Of a DNA stretch of 64,000 nt, positions 48,417-61,869 are shown piece after piece (the stretch's first letter is position 1; every line of letters starts with the position of its first letter). Made by a program: the position numbers and the translations under genes. The DNA is from Scleromitrula shiraiana. Taxonomy: Eukaryota > Ascomycota > Leotiomycetes > Helotiales > Sclerotiniaceae. The notes under the pieces were generated by a model. It searched no databases. It was not told the origin of the DNA and was given only the letters and a program-made list of their open reading frames with translations. Location of the stretch: assembly GCA_028455995.1 (NCBI GenBank), contig JABELC010000002.1:62001-126000 (forward strand). Reading direction: 5' to 3'.

Positions 48417-48849
48417 TCCCATATATATTCCACAGGGTATCTTATCCCATCCAATCCCATCCCATCATATCCTATCCGTATCCAAAATTCCCATCGCCCT
48501 TCCCATCACCGCCCCAAATTCCCTAATTCTCAAACTCAAAGAAAGAAAAAGAAACCCCTCTCCCCCAACTTCCTCATTCATAATAGAAGAGAACTACAAA
48601 ATGTATATATACAAAGATCCACCAACCAACCAACCAACTAACGCCAAATCCCATCATATCAAATCTCAATATGACATGATATGGTCCTCCACCCACCCTA
48701 TCGCAGTGTACGCGTGCATCACCCCTCCAAATTCAAGAAAAATAGACAAATAAAATTATATAATGTATATATGATAGATAGATCGACGCCTGGAACTCCT
48801 TGCCTAAAAGTCGGCTGTTTGATCTGACTGGGCAATAATAACGATGGGA

Positions 48850-48879
48850 ATGATGATGATGATGATGATGATGATGATA
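48850..48879. repeat. (GAT)n trinucleotide array
   Basis: About ten GAT units, followed by AT. Non-coding position between Trk and PNG1. Confidence 0.95.
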
Positions 48880-49364
48880 TATCACTCTTCCTTTCCTTTT
48901 CTATTCTTCCTATCCTCCCTTTCCTTCCTTCCTTGCTTGATATAGTATAGCGTACAGAGCCGTAAATTGTAGTAGGCTTATGGTTTGATAATGGTTGATG
49001 TTCGTTGATATCGATAACGATGTCCATGTCGAGATGATAGTCATACATAAGTTGGTATGATTAAAGTCAAAAATCTGTACTGTGTATATGTTTGATGCAT
49101 GTATACAGACAAGTGACATGTTCGAGATACCGTGCGGCGCGAGGTGGTGTGATGTTCAACGATTCGATCCGAGTCGATTCATACCCTTCTTCTTCTTCTT
49201 CGTCCATTCGCTCCTTCATTCATTAAACCGCGACTACAAATGCGTCCACGAGTCAACTACTTCATTAACTAAAGGATGATCCATATCCTCATCTCCTCGA
49301 ATCGACAGCGGTATGGAAATGAAATGAAGTGATATCTCAACTTCATCAATTATCATTCCCAGCT

Positions 49365-50834
49365 TCAAGGTCCACGATAAGAAGGATCTCTAGGATGATG
49401 TTGATTTCTCCTACCCGCCTCACCTCTTGCATTAATCCAATTCTGAGCACCACTTTGTCTACCAGCCGGTTGCTCAGCAGGTAATTTTTGATCTTCTGGC
49501 GTGCTCGATCGATTATTCATTGTTGCTTGAGGATCAGGTCTTAAATTGGATACGACAGATTGAGCAATCGACGCAACGACATAACCTCTCAGTTCCTTAT
49601 CTTCCCTCGCATCTTCCTTTTCCAATCGAAATCGTTCATCCTTATTCATATTTGCTCTTCGTAGACCTCGAATTTCGTTCTGAATATATAGCATAACTTC
49701 CTCTGGACATCGACTTCGTTCGAGCGCATGATCGGTCTTTCGTACATATCGTCTCGTAACATCCGTGGCTCCATCCATGGAGAATGCAACACAATATGAC
49801 ATTTTCTTTCCCCAACCTTCAGCATATAACCTCGGATTATCCCAAGCCTCTTCGCAAGCATCAACATGAATCCATCTCTTCTGCATTTCTGAATATACCT
49901 CCGTCCATACATGATCCTCGGCATTCCAAACCCATCTTACCCTACCACCAACAGCACGACACAACATACTGAAACAATTGGCCCATTCACCACATCTTCC
50001 TCTCCTCGTTTGTAATAATCTCCAAACATCACCATATCGTGGAAATCTCTCATAAGCACCACAATCCCCAGCCGAACATCTATATAACTCGACTCGAACT
50101 GCTCCATATGCTGATTCATCCGGTGTTGGAGGTGTCATTCCTTGCGCAATTGTAGGTGACATACAAACCTGACAAGGAGGGTTATTTACCCAAGAAAAGA
50201 ACGATCTCTTAAACCACCTAATATTAAATGTTAGAATGAAAAACTCCTTGGATTATTGAAGAATAAAATTATACCTCAATAATGCGCGAATCACACAATC
50301 TTGATAACCCCATTCTGGTTTACGTCCATCTCCCATACTTTCTGCTTCGGCTTGTAATATTTGACTTTCCTCTTCCGCTTCACCATATATCCTATCCAAA
50401 GGAATTTGTTGTAAAGCCTCATCCAACAAGCCAGGATTTTCATATTTCGTAGGAGTTAATGCGAGAGAAATTAATAAATTTCGGAACTTCTGTGATTGCG
50501 CATCTGTAGGTGGTGTTGGTATCTTTGGTAAATTCCTTAATGAAGAATATGATGGTGGTGTTGCGCTTGATGTTGTTGAAGAATGACCCGATGATGAAGT
50601 TTGCCGGGAATTCGAAGATGGAGGATTTAATGAGGAAGATTTTGTTGTTGAAGAAGATTGTTGTTGTAAATTTGATGATGATGCTCCTTCTCTTGGTGAT
50701 GGTGAAGCATTTCTTGATCTTGATCTATCCAATTCATTTAATCTTCTCGTCCTTAATAAACCTTCAAATTGTACTCTTAAATCTTTTGCCCATGCTTCAT
50801 CATATTCTCCATTTTGACCACTTCGATCCGACAT
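49365..50834 (-). CDS. PNG1: Peptide:N-glycanase (PNGase, transglutaminase-like)
   Basis: Two exons, 50834-50275 and 50217-49365, with a 57-nt intron (GTATAA..TATTAG). The product is 470 residues. The N-terminal 120 residues are Ser-rich and probably disordered. The transglutaminase core begins around 130. Zinc cysteines are CQVC (202-205) and CSAGDC (234-239). The catalytic triad is readable: Cys262 in RRGRCGEWANCF, His289 in WNAEDHVW and Asp306 in IHVDACEEAWDNP. The enzyme removes N-glycans from misfolded glycoproteins exported from the ER before proteasomal breakdown. The C-terminal 60 residues are polar and low in complexity. The gene is isolated between two repeat-filled intergenic regions yet is intact. 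Confidence 0.95.
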
Positions 50835-51298
50835 GATTATTTATTGTTATTCTTTAATTATTTTGATCGTGTTGGTAGTAGTGGTGGTGATAATAATGGT
50901 GGGTTGTATTGATTGTCGTTATCGTTGTCGTACTCGAGTTTAAGTTGAGGTAATAACTATTATTGAAAGAGTTATACAATACGACAAAACACCCTCCTTC
51001 AACTTTCCAGTCCTTGACTCTTCTTTTTACTTTCTCTCTCTCTCCCTCTCTGCCTATGAATATATCTATATCTTCTTCGATAATGTGTTGTTTAACCAAT
51101 AAGAAATAAATGACGAGGAATCGGAAGAGTAAGAGGGAGGGAGGGAGTAAGAGGAAGTAAATCCCTATGTTATCGAATCGAAAGAGATATAAGGATATAT
51201 GTATGAATTGAAAAGGATATTAGTAACCAAAAAAAGAATGACAAAAAGAATGACAAAATAATTAATTGTTTCAATCAAAAGTAATATAATAAGATTGA

Positions 51299-51455
51299 AA
51301 CCTCTCTTCTCTCTTCTCTCTTCTTTCTTCTTCTTTCTCTTTCTCTTTCTCTTCTCTCTTTCCCTTTCTTTTTCCCTCTCTCTTTCTCTTTCTATTCTCT
51401 CTTCTTCTCTCTTTCCCTTTCTCTTTCTCTCTTTTTCTTTTCTTTCCCCTTCTCT
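51299..51455. repeat. Polypyrimidine (CT/CTTT) tract, about 155 bp
   Basis: The plus strand is almost only C and T, with short TCTCTT and TTTCTC units. It lies upstream of PNG1. Such tracts can be promoter elements or can form triplexes; here that is speculation. Confidence 0.85.
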
Positions 51456-52263
51456 TCAAAGATGTTGTAGTATAGTTGTTTGTATCGTCTCTCTAAAGTT
51501 ATTCCTTTAGAGCATAACTTTGAATTGAATTGAAGCAAGATCGAAATGGAATGAATACCAGCACAGACACAGACTATTCCAGTACTGGTTGTCGCAATCG
51601 CCACTTTTCGCTTATGAATCAAAGCTAGGGATTCGTAATTAAAGATTTTTTGATTTTATTTATTTATTTATTCATTTATTTTTTTATTTATTTTTTGTTG
51701 AATCCCTAGTAAATAATTTTGGGCCCGGGGTAAGTTTTAAAATTTGGTTTGTTGGTTTTGTTGTTTATCAAAAAATATATCGTATGTACTATACTGACTG
51801 ACTGTATTTAGGTAGTATGAACTGCTGACGACGACTCTTAGAAAAAAAAAAAAAAAAAACACCCAGGCCAGCTAACTAATAAGAACTTAAGCGATACTAC
51901 CCTGTTCGCCCTGTCCGCCTTGTCCTTCCTTGTATCCCGCTATCTCTCCTTCTCCATTCATCAAGAAAATCTCCTTTCAATTATATATGATTGGTTAAAT
52001 CCATTGATAATTTCTCAATTGGGTCTTATGGTTGTACTCTTCCGTTGAATTCTTATCTATATTCGTATGTATGAAGTCTGATATTCCAAAAGTGGAAAAG
52101 GATGAATGAATGAATGAATAAATGAATAAATGAATAAAATGACATTTAATTACATCGGAATTTGACATCAGCATCGGAATCGTCACCTATATTACAAATT
52201 TATCGAATATCATATTCAGCCTGTGTTCATCCTTTTGCTTGGCATAATATATTAAACATTAGA

Positions 52264-52343
52264 TGAAATATATTGAAATATATTGAAATATAATGAAATA
52301 TAATGAAATATAATGAAGTATAATGAAATATAATGAAATATAA
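52264..52343. repeat. 10-bp minisatellite (TGAAATATAA-type), 8 copies
   Basis: Eight tandem decamers. The first two end in TATT and later ones in TAAT, and one has GTA for ATA. The unit has helical-turn length and is nearly pure AT. Confidence 0.92.
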
Positions 52344-52851
52344 CAAAGAAATATATTACTTTATCAATTTCCTCCTCACCTGGGTATTTCGAGCCTCAAG
52401 TTTACTATATTTCAAAATTAAACATCTACTTATTACTAGAGTCGTCGTCGTCAAGAGGTAAACTAAACCAAACCAAACCAAACCAAACGAAAACAAACCA
52501 ATTCGAAATAATCTTCACCCCTAAAAACCAATTGAGCCTCAAGAACATCTAGACTACATACGACAGCTCTCACCGGAAATTTTACTTTCCGTACTTTATA
52601 CAATAAAAAGAGAATCCATCGCCTAGACCATCTACTCTCCTACTCTCCTACGGTGTTTCTCCCGCAAGAACCAAATTTCGCCCAATGCATGCATGCATGC
52701 ATGCACGCGCGATCAAAACCGTTAGAAACATTAGAAACATTAGAAACACAACACAAACTTACACGCAATCATAATATTAATCTCATGTATGGTTATTGGT
52801 ATACGCACGCTTTTTTACTATGGTCCGTTGCTGTCTATTGAGTTTACTACT

Positions 52852-53022
52852 GTACCGTACCGTACCGTACCGTATCTTGGCTTACATACTAATCATCATC
52901 ATCATCGTCGTCGTCGTCGTCTTCGTCTTCGTCTTCGTCTTCGTCGTCGTTGTCCCATCTATCTCCTTATTTCCTTACTTCCTTATTTCCTTACTTCCTT
53001 ACTTCCTTACTTCCTTACTTCC
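52852..53022. repeat. Consecutive GTACC, CGT/CTTCGT and TTCCTTAC arrays
   Basis: Three distinct arrays within 170 bp: GTACC pentamers (52852-52874), CAT/CGT then CTTCGT (52891-52951) and an octamer TTCCTTAC (52964-53022). Confidence 0.9.
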
Positions 53023-53800
53023 CCTCTATACATATTCCAACTAACCAAGATAAACCACCAACGACGACACGTACAATATAATCATTGCCAAGAACTTCCC
53101 ATCCTTCCTTCCTTCCCTCCTTCCTTCCTTCCCTCTCTTCCCCATCAAACAAATCTCCATCCATCCATCCATCCATTCATTCATCTCACATCCCAAATTC
53201 CCCCATCCCATACCAAAAAAAAACCATCAAACCCCCCAAAAACCGTACGCGTAATTCAATCTTGGCGAAAAAGCTCCATGCGGTATAGATATAGATATAG
53301 TATTAATAATAAATAAGATTGCGCGGCTACATTTATTAGCCTACCAGCTTTATAGCGAATAAGCGGGTTGGATTTTGAATTTTTGAGTTTTTGAGTTTTT
53401 GATAAGGGGACCTAGGAGGGGAAGGGGGTCTGTGTTGATTATCATCATATATAAGATTTTTTGAGGTGGGATATTGTTTGTACTAGGAGGGAGTATCTTG
53501 TCTTGTCTTGTCTTGTCTTAATTCATATATCTAGCTATTTTATTATGGATTTTATTATTATTATTATTGTTATCATGACCAAAACCACCAAACGACCAAA
53601 CGACCAAACGACCACCTTCTTAAAAATCTTAAGAATGAGGCTGAAAATCCTTAAGTATCATGATGGTATATAATTTGAATGTATATAATATATATAATGT
53701 ATATAATGTATATAATGTATATAATCCGAGTCACAATCAGGCTATACTACCATGATATATGGTTGATATATATTATATTATATTATATTCTCCGATTCCA

Positions 53801-53939
53801 TATACTATACTATACTATACTATACTATACTATACTATTCTAGCATTTTACTAGTACCTGATTGTATTCCTTCATCTACTTTCTTCCTATCCTGTCCTGT
53901 CCTATCCTATCCTATTCTATCCTATTATATCCTATTATA
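53801..53939. repeat. TATAC and TCCTA pentanucleotide arrays abutting a transposon
   Basis: TATAC units fill 53801-53838 and CCTGT/TCCTA units fill 53885-53939. The latter array ends exactly at the first base of the inverted-repeat element at 53940. Confidence 0.92.
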
Positions 53940-54925
53940 CTCGGTTAAATTAAAATTGAAGCACGCGCCAATTGCCGAAAACCCTCAAAATCGACGATTT
54001 TATACAAATCACCTTTTGCGCCGATGTAAATAAATCGATCATTTATTTATAAAATTATTTAAAATTTTAAATAGAAATTGTTTTTATATTAAAGTATTTG
54101 CTATAGGTATATAAAGGTTAAATAATGATTTTAAAATTTATAATATTTAATGAAATATAAAGTAAAAATCATATAAAAATACAATATTTTTAACTTGATT
54201 TAAATCAAGTAAATTACCATATTAAGAAATAATAAAGATATATATAAATATATAAAAAACAGACTTTTATTTGATATAAATATTATATATATTAAATATA
54301 TATAAAAAATATAATATAATAAAATTAAAAAAAGTATATATAATACTTATAAACATTAATTATCAAACATTATCATATTAATTTTGATTTTTAAAAATCA
54401 TTAAAATTACTTCAAATTTTTATATATAATAATTTATATTCTTATAATTACTATATTAAGATGTTATTTAATATAATTTTGATTTAAATGAATTATTAAG
54501 ATTTTTAAAAATTTTAAAGAGTTAAAAATACCCTTATAATTTCGATTCTTCAAGAATACTATATTAAACTTCAATATATAATATTTATATTAAATAAAAG
54601 TTTTTCTTTTATATATTCACATATATCTTTATTATTTTCTAATATAATAATTTGCTTGATTTAAATTAAATTAAAATTATAGTATTTTTATATGATTTTT
54701 ACTTTATATTTAATTAAATATTATAAATTTTAAAATCATTGTTTAATTTTTAAATTTTAATAGTAAATATTTTAATATAAAAATAATCTATGTTTAATAT
54801 CTTAAATAATTCTATAAATAAATAATCGATTTATTTACATCAACACAAGAGATGATTTATACAAAATCGTCGATTTTGAAGCGATTCGCTTATTTTGCGC
54901 GTGCTTCAATTTTAATTTGACCGAG
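53940..54925. mobile_element. Non-autonomous DNA transposon with about 340-bp TIRs, copy 1
   Basis: Begins CTCGGTTAAATTAAAATTGA and ends with its near-exact inverse (...TTGACCGAG). The arms stay alignable for roughly 340 bp on each side (to about 54290 and from about 54575) with many transition differences. Each arm holds the landmarks GAAGCACGCGC, the palindrome AAAATCGACGATTTT and AATAAATCGATcATTTATTT-like DNA. TA (possibly TATA) flanks both ends, as in Tc1/mariner-like insertions. The central roughly 280 bp are AT-only. There is no coding capacity. A second copy lies at 63091. Confidence 0.88.
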
Positions 54926-55120
54926 TATATATTTTTTATTCGATCGTTTGCGAGATTTATCCCTACGGTATCATGTATTCAAGGAGCGAACCTGAATAGA
55001 ATTCAATGATTTCCCTAAATAAACTTCAGGAAATTGGTCATTTTAATACTTGAATATATTAAAATTTTAAATATCAATGTATTAAACTTATAATTAACTA
55101 AAAATTGAATTTCATATAGT
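54926..55120. other. Short stretch between two transposons
   Basis: About 195 bp, less AT-rich at its start (54940-55040) and AT-rich later. It is probably the left half of the sequence into which the LTR element inserted. Confidence 0.6.
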
Positions 55121-55125
55121 ATAAA

Positions 55126-55255
55126 TGTCAAGATAGTAAAGTTGTTGATTCATAAGGAATTAAGTCTAAACTAGTTAAAGAAAGCCGATTATATAAAAAT
55201 GGTTTCGGCCTTGTAACCTAAAGCCACATTTGTATAGAATCTTAGAATTGTGATA
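55126..55255 (-). repeat. 3' LTR of the Ty3/gypsy element
   Basis: 130 bp. It keeps more G in its left half than the other LTR. On the minus strand it is preceded by a purine-rich AAAAGTGG segment, a possible polypurine tract. Confidence 0.92.
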
Positions 55256-57594
55256 ATTGCCACTTTTAAACTATGTATTCTAGTTAATCAAAGGTAGGCA
55301 AATAAAACAGCGGCATTTCAAAAACCAAGCTAAAATAAAATAATTTTTATATAAAAAAAAAAATTAGATAAAAATAAATATCAATATTATCTTCATAATA
55401 ATACTATATTATCATTATTTGTTTTTATATACCCCTATATGTTTTTCTATACCTCTATATATTTTTATACATTTTTATATGTTTTAATTTAATTTAATAT
55501 AACTCAATTTAATATAATTTAATTTAATACAATTTATATATTATAATCTATCATAAAATTCTATTTATAAAATAGATATTTTTAATATTTTTTGATTATA
55601 TTTATCAAATAGAAAAAATCATATCTTATATTTAATTTTATACAATATCTATATCAACTTGAAGTTAAGTTATTTATCAAACACAAATTCTTATAATAGT
55701 CTAGAATTAGACAATCGCACATATTCTTTATCCTAATTTTTAAAGATTTTTATTTTATAAATCAAGTCGATTTATATTTTAACATATTTTTAGGTTATTT
55801 ATAAAAATTGTGTAATTAGTTTTTATATCTCTATATACAGTTTTTTTAAATAGATGTCAAATTATAATTTCTTTATTAAACTTTAAAAAAATATACCTCA
55901 TTCCTTAATTTTTTAATATTTAATATTTTTTTGAATTTTTATTTAATATAATTATTCGCTATATTATCTTTTTTTAAAAAGATATTATTATCTTTATACC
56001 TAAAATTGAAGGATTCATTAATAGCGGATTACTTAAAGAAAAGGTTTATTAAAATTAATATGAATAATAATATATAAAAAATTGAAAATACCCAAAACTT
56101 TTTTAATAATTTTAATTAATATATATTAAAGTAAATTACCAATATTTTATATAAACAACATTTATTATTAAATTTAATTATTAAACAAATAGTTTAAATA
56201 TTTCTTATATTTAGAAAAATTATATCTTTCATTTTATACTTTAAATAGTCAATTTTCTAATAATTAACATATTCAAATTAAATTTTATATGCTAATATTA
56301 AAGATTCCTGCAAGAAATCAATAATCTCCTAAAAGTATATTGTTAATATATTTATAGACAAGTATTCCTTCTTTTACATTGCAAATATTGACTATAAAAA
56401 AAAAGAGGGCTTTATTTTTAATTTAAGATTGAATTTATAATTCGCGAAAAATAATGATATTAAAATCGATTTGGATATAATGTTATTTAAAATGAATTTA
56501 GCTAATAGTAATCAATTAACCCAATCATTTTATAAAAAAGCAATAAAATTATGCAAATATATTTTTATTATTTAATTTGAATTTTTTAATTAGTCATTTA
56601 TTTATAAATAAAATATAGAATTAGATAATAAAATTATATCTAACTATTTATATAATTATTTCTAAAATATTAATATAAATTAAATTCCCCAATCATTTAT
56701 TATAATATTAAAGATATTATATAAATTTTAAATTTGAAAAACAAAAATATTTATTAAATCTATAATATTTAAAAAAACAATAAAAACAAAATAATATATT
56801 TTAATTAAATAATTAATAATCATTAAAATATATTTATATGATATACTATAATATTAATATTCTAGTAAAAGTGTAATATAATTAATAACAATATCCAACC
56901 AAATGCAATAAAATATTTTTAAAAAATGCAATAAATTTTGGAAGGTTAAACACAAAGCCTTCAAGTATAAGCAAATATAACAATTTTTTATAAAACATAT
57001 AATATTCTATACTAAACTTTTCTAAATATATAAACATTAAATTATTTCAATATATTTTATATAATCTAGATAATCTATTAATAAAATAAAATAATTATAA
57101 TAAAAAATTTATATTATTACTTTTTTATCTAAAAAAATAAATAATTATTCTTTATAATAAATCTTTCCTTTTTATATAAAATAAACTATAAATAAAATCA
57201 ATTACAAATATTTAAACAACTTTTAAAATTATATTCGCAACTTTTCTAATTAAATTATTTAAATTATATATATAACAATATTTAATCACTTATATACTCT
57301 ATTAATAATTATATCAATTAAAATTTCGATATTTAAAATAAACTTTTTAAAACAATCCTTGACCGCATTTAGATTAAATAAATTTAGAATATATAAATTT
57401 ACTTTATTAAATTATAATAAAACTCATTAATATTGATTTATATAATTATCATTTATATCTTCAAAAATTAGTTTCTTTTTAAAAAACTAATTTAATATAT
57501 CTAATCTAATTGCTTTTATACTAAATTAATAATAGATATAAAAATTGAATTTATTCAAAAATTTGGCTTATTATACCTAACAAATATTAAATTA

Positions 57595-58385
57595 CTTCAT
57601 AATTATAAAATATTAAAAGTTTTTATAATCTAATAAAATATTAAAACTATCTATCCCCTCTAATTTTAATCTCTATTTCTCGAATATTTTTATTATAACT
57701 AATAATTCTTTATTATAAATATTATAATTATATTTTTATAAAAAATATTTAAACAAAAAATAGATCATTAGATACTATTCGCCATTAGATTACTTTTACA
57801 ATAATATATTTTTAAAAGTCCAATTAGAAATATCAATCTTTATAACTATTTTAAAATCCAAACTATAATATTTGAATATCAAAATAAAAATAAATAATAT
57901 TTTTAGCTTTTTAAACACTTTCTAATAAATTAGAGATTAATATTAAAAAACATCTTTTTATAATAGATTTGTTAACGAACTTATTATTTTAAAATATCCT
58001 TTAATAAACTACCAATAAAAATTCGCAAATCCAAAAAAGTTTTATAATTCCCTTAATCAAGTTAAAGCTTTTTAATTGATGATAACCTCAATTTTATCCA
58101 AATTTATAAAGATTTTATTATTAAATATAACCAATTCCAAATATTTTGTTTTTATTACATTAAACTCATATTTATTAATATTAAAATAAAAATCCACTTT
58201 ACAAAATCTCTTTAAAACCTCCCATATATAGCTTTTATAATCGTATTTATTTATAAAAAAGATCAGAATATCATCAAAATAAATAAAAATAATAACATTA
58301 AAAAAATCGAAAAAAAAATTATCAATAAAAATTTAAAAATAAATTAAAGTATTGTATAAACCAAAAAAAACGATTATATATTTAT
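57595..58385 (-). pseudogene. Reverse transcriptase and RNase H remnant of the Ty3/gypsy element
   Basis: Read on the minus strand. The RT part shows FFGLYNT, then IFIYFDDILIF (catalytic Asp-Asp in the YxDD box, near 58261-58295), KYEFNVIKTKYLELVI, NFFGFANFYW and FIKGYFKIISSLTNLL. The RNase H part shows KYNYNIYNKELLVIIKIFEK, LKLEGIDSFNILLDYKNF and YFIIMK. At least ten in-frame stops occur, several where relatives have Trp or Arg. Its order, RT upstream of RNase H, and its motif wording match Ty3/gypsy rather than Ty1/copia. Confidence 0.9.
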
Positions 58386-60424
58386 ATAATCTATATTAAA
58401 TAATAAACACAATCTTCTATTTGTTTCTTTTCTTTAAACAGACTTTATTAAAAACTATAAATATATTAAACTTTATAAAGACCTTTATTTTATTTAATCA
58501 CTTAAATATATTCCTTATCAAAAAAATCAAAAAACAGTTTTTAATTATATCTTTATTAAAGCCATAATAATCGATATACACTTATATATTTTCTTTAAGC
58601 TTTTTCACTAAAAACATTAATACTACTATAAATAATATAGATTTTTTAATAAATCCCTTTTTTATATTGTTATTAATATATTTGCAAATAATCTTATACT
58701 CCCTAACTATAAAAAAACAATTCCTATTATAAAAAAATTCAAAACTAGATTTTAGATCAATATTAGCATTTATAATAATATATTTAGATAAAACATTTAT
58801 TAACTTTTTAAAAAAAATGTTAATAAAATCTTAATATTCTAATAATAGTTTAAATAAGATATATACTTTATTATAATTTGGTTTATTTTTTATATACTTA
58901 TCAATATCCTTATCTAAAACCCTATTCAAATCAAAGATTTAAAAATAGTTATCTAAAAACTTATACAATCTAGAGTCCAACTAAACCTTAATATCCTTAT
59001 AAAAAATAATACTTTTTAAAACACTTTAATATAGATTTATAATAATAGCTCTTTAGTTTATATAAATATTACTTAATAAATGACCTAACATAGACTACTC
59101 CGCTTGAACGCTTTTTTATTAATAATAAAACAATATTAAAAAAACTAATAAAATGCGCATCTTAATCAATTTATTAAAAATAATTATTTTTTTAAAAACA
59201 AAGATAATAAATAATCTATTTACAACATTTTGCAAAAAGCAAAATATTATTATATATTATTAATTAATTATAATCTCGATAAACTTAGATTATAACAAAC
59301 AAACTACAAACCTATTTTTATTAAAACCCTCCATAATATTAACCCTAAAAACTAAATCATTATCCTTATTTTTACTATTTAAACTTTTATTATTTGAAAT
59401 TTTATTATTCAAACTCGAATTTTTAAATATACTATCTTCTATTTTTAATAATAAATAAAAAAAATCTTTATCTATAATATTTTCTATTATAAATATGAAT
59501 TTGATTATAATCATTTTAATATCAAAAGTTATATTAATCTTATATAAATAAAGTAAAATTATCGAGATTTAAAAAAAAGAGGCCAGAATTCTTTTTAAAA
59601 CCCCTAATATATATAATAATAAAATAGAAAATAAATAATATTGCAAATATAAAAAAAAATTGAACATTAGATTATTATTAGTATAATATATATATGGATT
59701 ATATAATTATAACTATAATATATTTAAAATAATATTAATATTAAATCTTATAAAAAAAAATAAAATAAACTTAAAATAAAATCTCTCAAACATTTTAATA
59801 ATAAGGTAAACAATAGCAATTTAAATTACACTTCCAAAAAAAGATTTTTTACTATTATTTAGTAAAAAATATTAGGGTTTAAAAAAATCAAAAATATATT
59901 AATTATTATAATATATAATTAAAATATTAATAAAAGCTTTTACAAAATATTTAAAATCAAAAAAAAAATATAATATATATAGTTTTAATTTAATTCTATA
60001 AAATTATAAAATAATAAACTAAATAAACTATTTAATAACAAAATGCTATATACAAAAAATTTTAAAATATTTAATTTTAAATTTAAAATATTTTCTAGAT
60101 CATTTATAAAATAAGTTAATATATCTAAATCAAATAAAGACCTCTAATATCGATTTATATCAAAAATACCTTTTTTCCCATTTTCTTAATCTTTTTTAAA
60201 ATATAGTTTACAAATAAAATTAATATTATAACAAATAAAGTAAATATTTAATAAAAACCAAAAAAAACAATATTGTCTATTTAATAATACCCAAATTAAT
60301 ATCTTTTATAATCTTGCTTAAACTTAAAACCATTATTCCAATTTTAAATAATAATACTAAATACATTATATAAATACTTTAGATTAACTTAATTAATCTT
60401 ATAATCCTTATTAATAACTTTAAT

Positions 60425-60490
60425 TAAATATTCCTTTATATAATAACTATCTTCACCACAATATATACATTTATTTCTAATATAGCAATA
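60425..60490 (-). pseudogene. Gag zinc-knuckle remnant with Cys/His changed to Tyr
   Basis: The minus strand reads CIYCGEDSYYIKEY. This fits the CCHC knuckle pattern C-x2-C-G-x3-[H]-x4-[C] with the His and last Cys both replaced by Tyr. Both changes are single transitions. The position upstream of the RT remnant fits gag or a gag-pol linker. Confidence 0.75.
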
Positions 60491-61869
60491 TAGCCTTTTT
60501 TCTTCTATAAACCTAATTTGAAAAAGATCTATTAGATTATTATAACTTTAATTTATTATTAAAACCCCAAAAGCTTATCTAAAAAAAGCTATATTAATAA
60601 TTTTAAAATATAGAATAAATTTACTTTTTCACGCAAAAATAAACTTATTCTTCTAAAATCTATTAAAAAAAGCCATTTATCCCTTCAAATCATTATTCAC
60701 CAAAACAAAAACATTATTTCAAAAAGAATTCTTCAAATTATCATTGATTTTTTTTTTAAATAAATTAACTTTAATACTATTATTATAATCAAATTTAATA
60801 ATATAAAAAATAAATTTAATATAAAAATCCAGCTAAATTAAATTATCCATAATTAATTTATACAATTTAATAAAAACAATCTATCGATTATTCATAATAT
60901 TAAAGAATACAAAAAAAACTTTAAATATCGCAATTATTGTTTATTAAGGCTATTAGGTAAAGTCAATAGAGTGCTTATAAACAATTTACCAAATAAATCG
61001 AAAAAAAATAAACATTATATTATTGAAGAAAGAGATTGTATAAAAGATTTTAATTATTTTAAAATAAAAATGAAAAATATTAATAACAAATTTAAAATAA
61101 AGGGAATTATAGAAGATTTTTTATACGATAAACTTAATATTTTTATTTTTTTTATTATCAAAAAACCTTTTTAAATCTAAAATCAAAAAAAAAATACTAC
61201 AAAAACCCAAAACAGATCAAAAAACCATATTAAAGCTTTATTAGACTTTAATAAACTTATTGCTTAATTCTTAATTATTCTTTTATAAAACTATAAATTG
61301 CTAATCAATTTTAAAATAAACTATATCTTAATTATAAAGAATAACAAAAAAAATATTAAAAAAAAACTATTCACCATTATCAATAATAATAAAAACTTTA
61401 AAAACCTTCCAATAATAAAGCCTTTTAATATTAAAAAACTAAAATACTTCTTTAAAACTATATAAAGTAATTATTATTTCTAGAAATTGTTTTTTATTAA
61501 AAATAATTAGCAAACCATTAGTATTATACAAATTATATATAATAATAATAACGAAAATAAAGAAATAAAAGGATAAAAAAACAAATTTAATATTTAAATA
61601 CAAAAAATAAACTATAAAAAATAAATTGCAAAAACTATCCATAAATAAATATTCTATAAAATAAAAAATGCAAACAAATAAAAAAAAAATTTTCTTTTAA
61701 TTTAAAATTGCGCTTAATTATATAAATAAACAAATAAATAAAAAACAAATTCTTATAACTTTAATATATTAAAAAATATAGAAATTAAATAATCAAAAAA
61801 ACTAGAATAATTATAAAAATCGTATACTTAAAACAAAAAAGATTCTATACAAAAAAAAATAAATCAAAT

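Larger units (their letters stand above)
46479..49364. other. 2.9-kb intergenic region crowded with tandem repeats
   Basis: No gene recognised. Besides the arrays listed separately there are TATGG repeats (48020-48042), TCTGATCTAA repeats (about 47774-47797) and repeated GAATGAGTAT-like phrases near 48050-48130. All open frames here are repeat-driven. Confidence 0.6.
50835..53939. other. 3.1-kb intergenic region dominated by tandem repeats
   Basis: No gene. Besides arrays listed separately it has an 18-A run (51842-51859), ATGA tetramers (52099-52140), AAACC (52464-52490), ATGC (52685-52704), ACATTAGAA (about 52727-52748), TTGTC (53496-53519), CGACCAAA (53585-53613) and TATAATGTA (53680-53725). 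The frames that run through these are translation artefacts. Confidence 0.7.

Noticed and set aside
52685..52704. ATGC array as a possible protein-binding site
   Set aside because: A plain tetranucleotide microsatellite among many others; nothing ties it to regulation.
52789..53316. Long plus-strand frames with poly-Val/Phe or poly-Pro/Ser content
   Set aside because: They read through CGT, CTTCGT and TTCCTTAC arrays; the length is due to repeats lacking stops.
59290..59514. 74-residue minus-strand protein in the AT island
   Set aside because: It lies inside the retrotransposon body between the gag and RT remnants and is probably a stop-free scrap of the polyprotein; no protease motif could be read.
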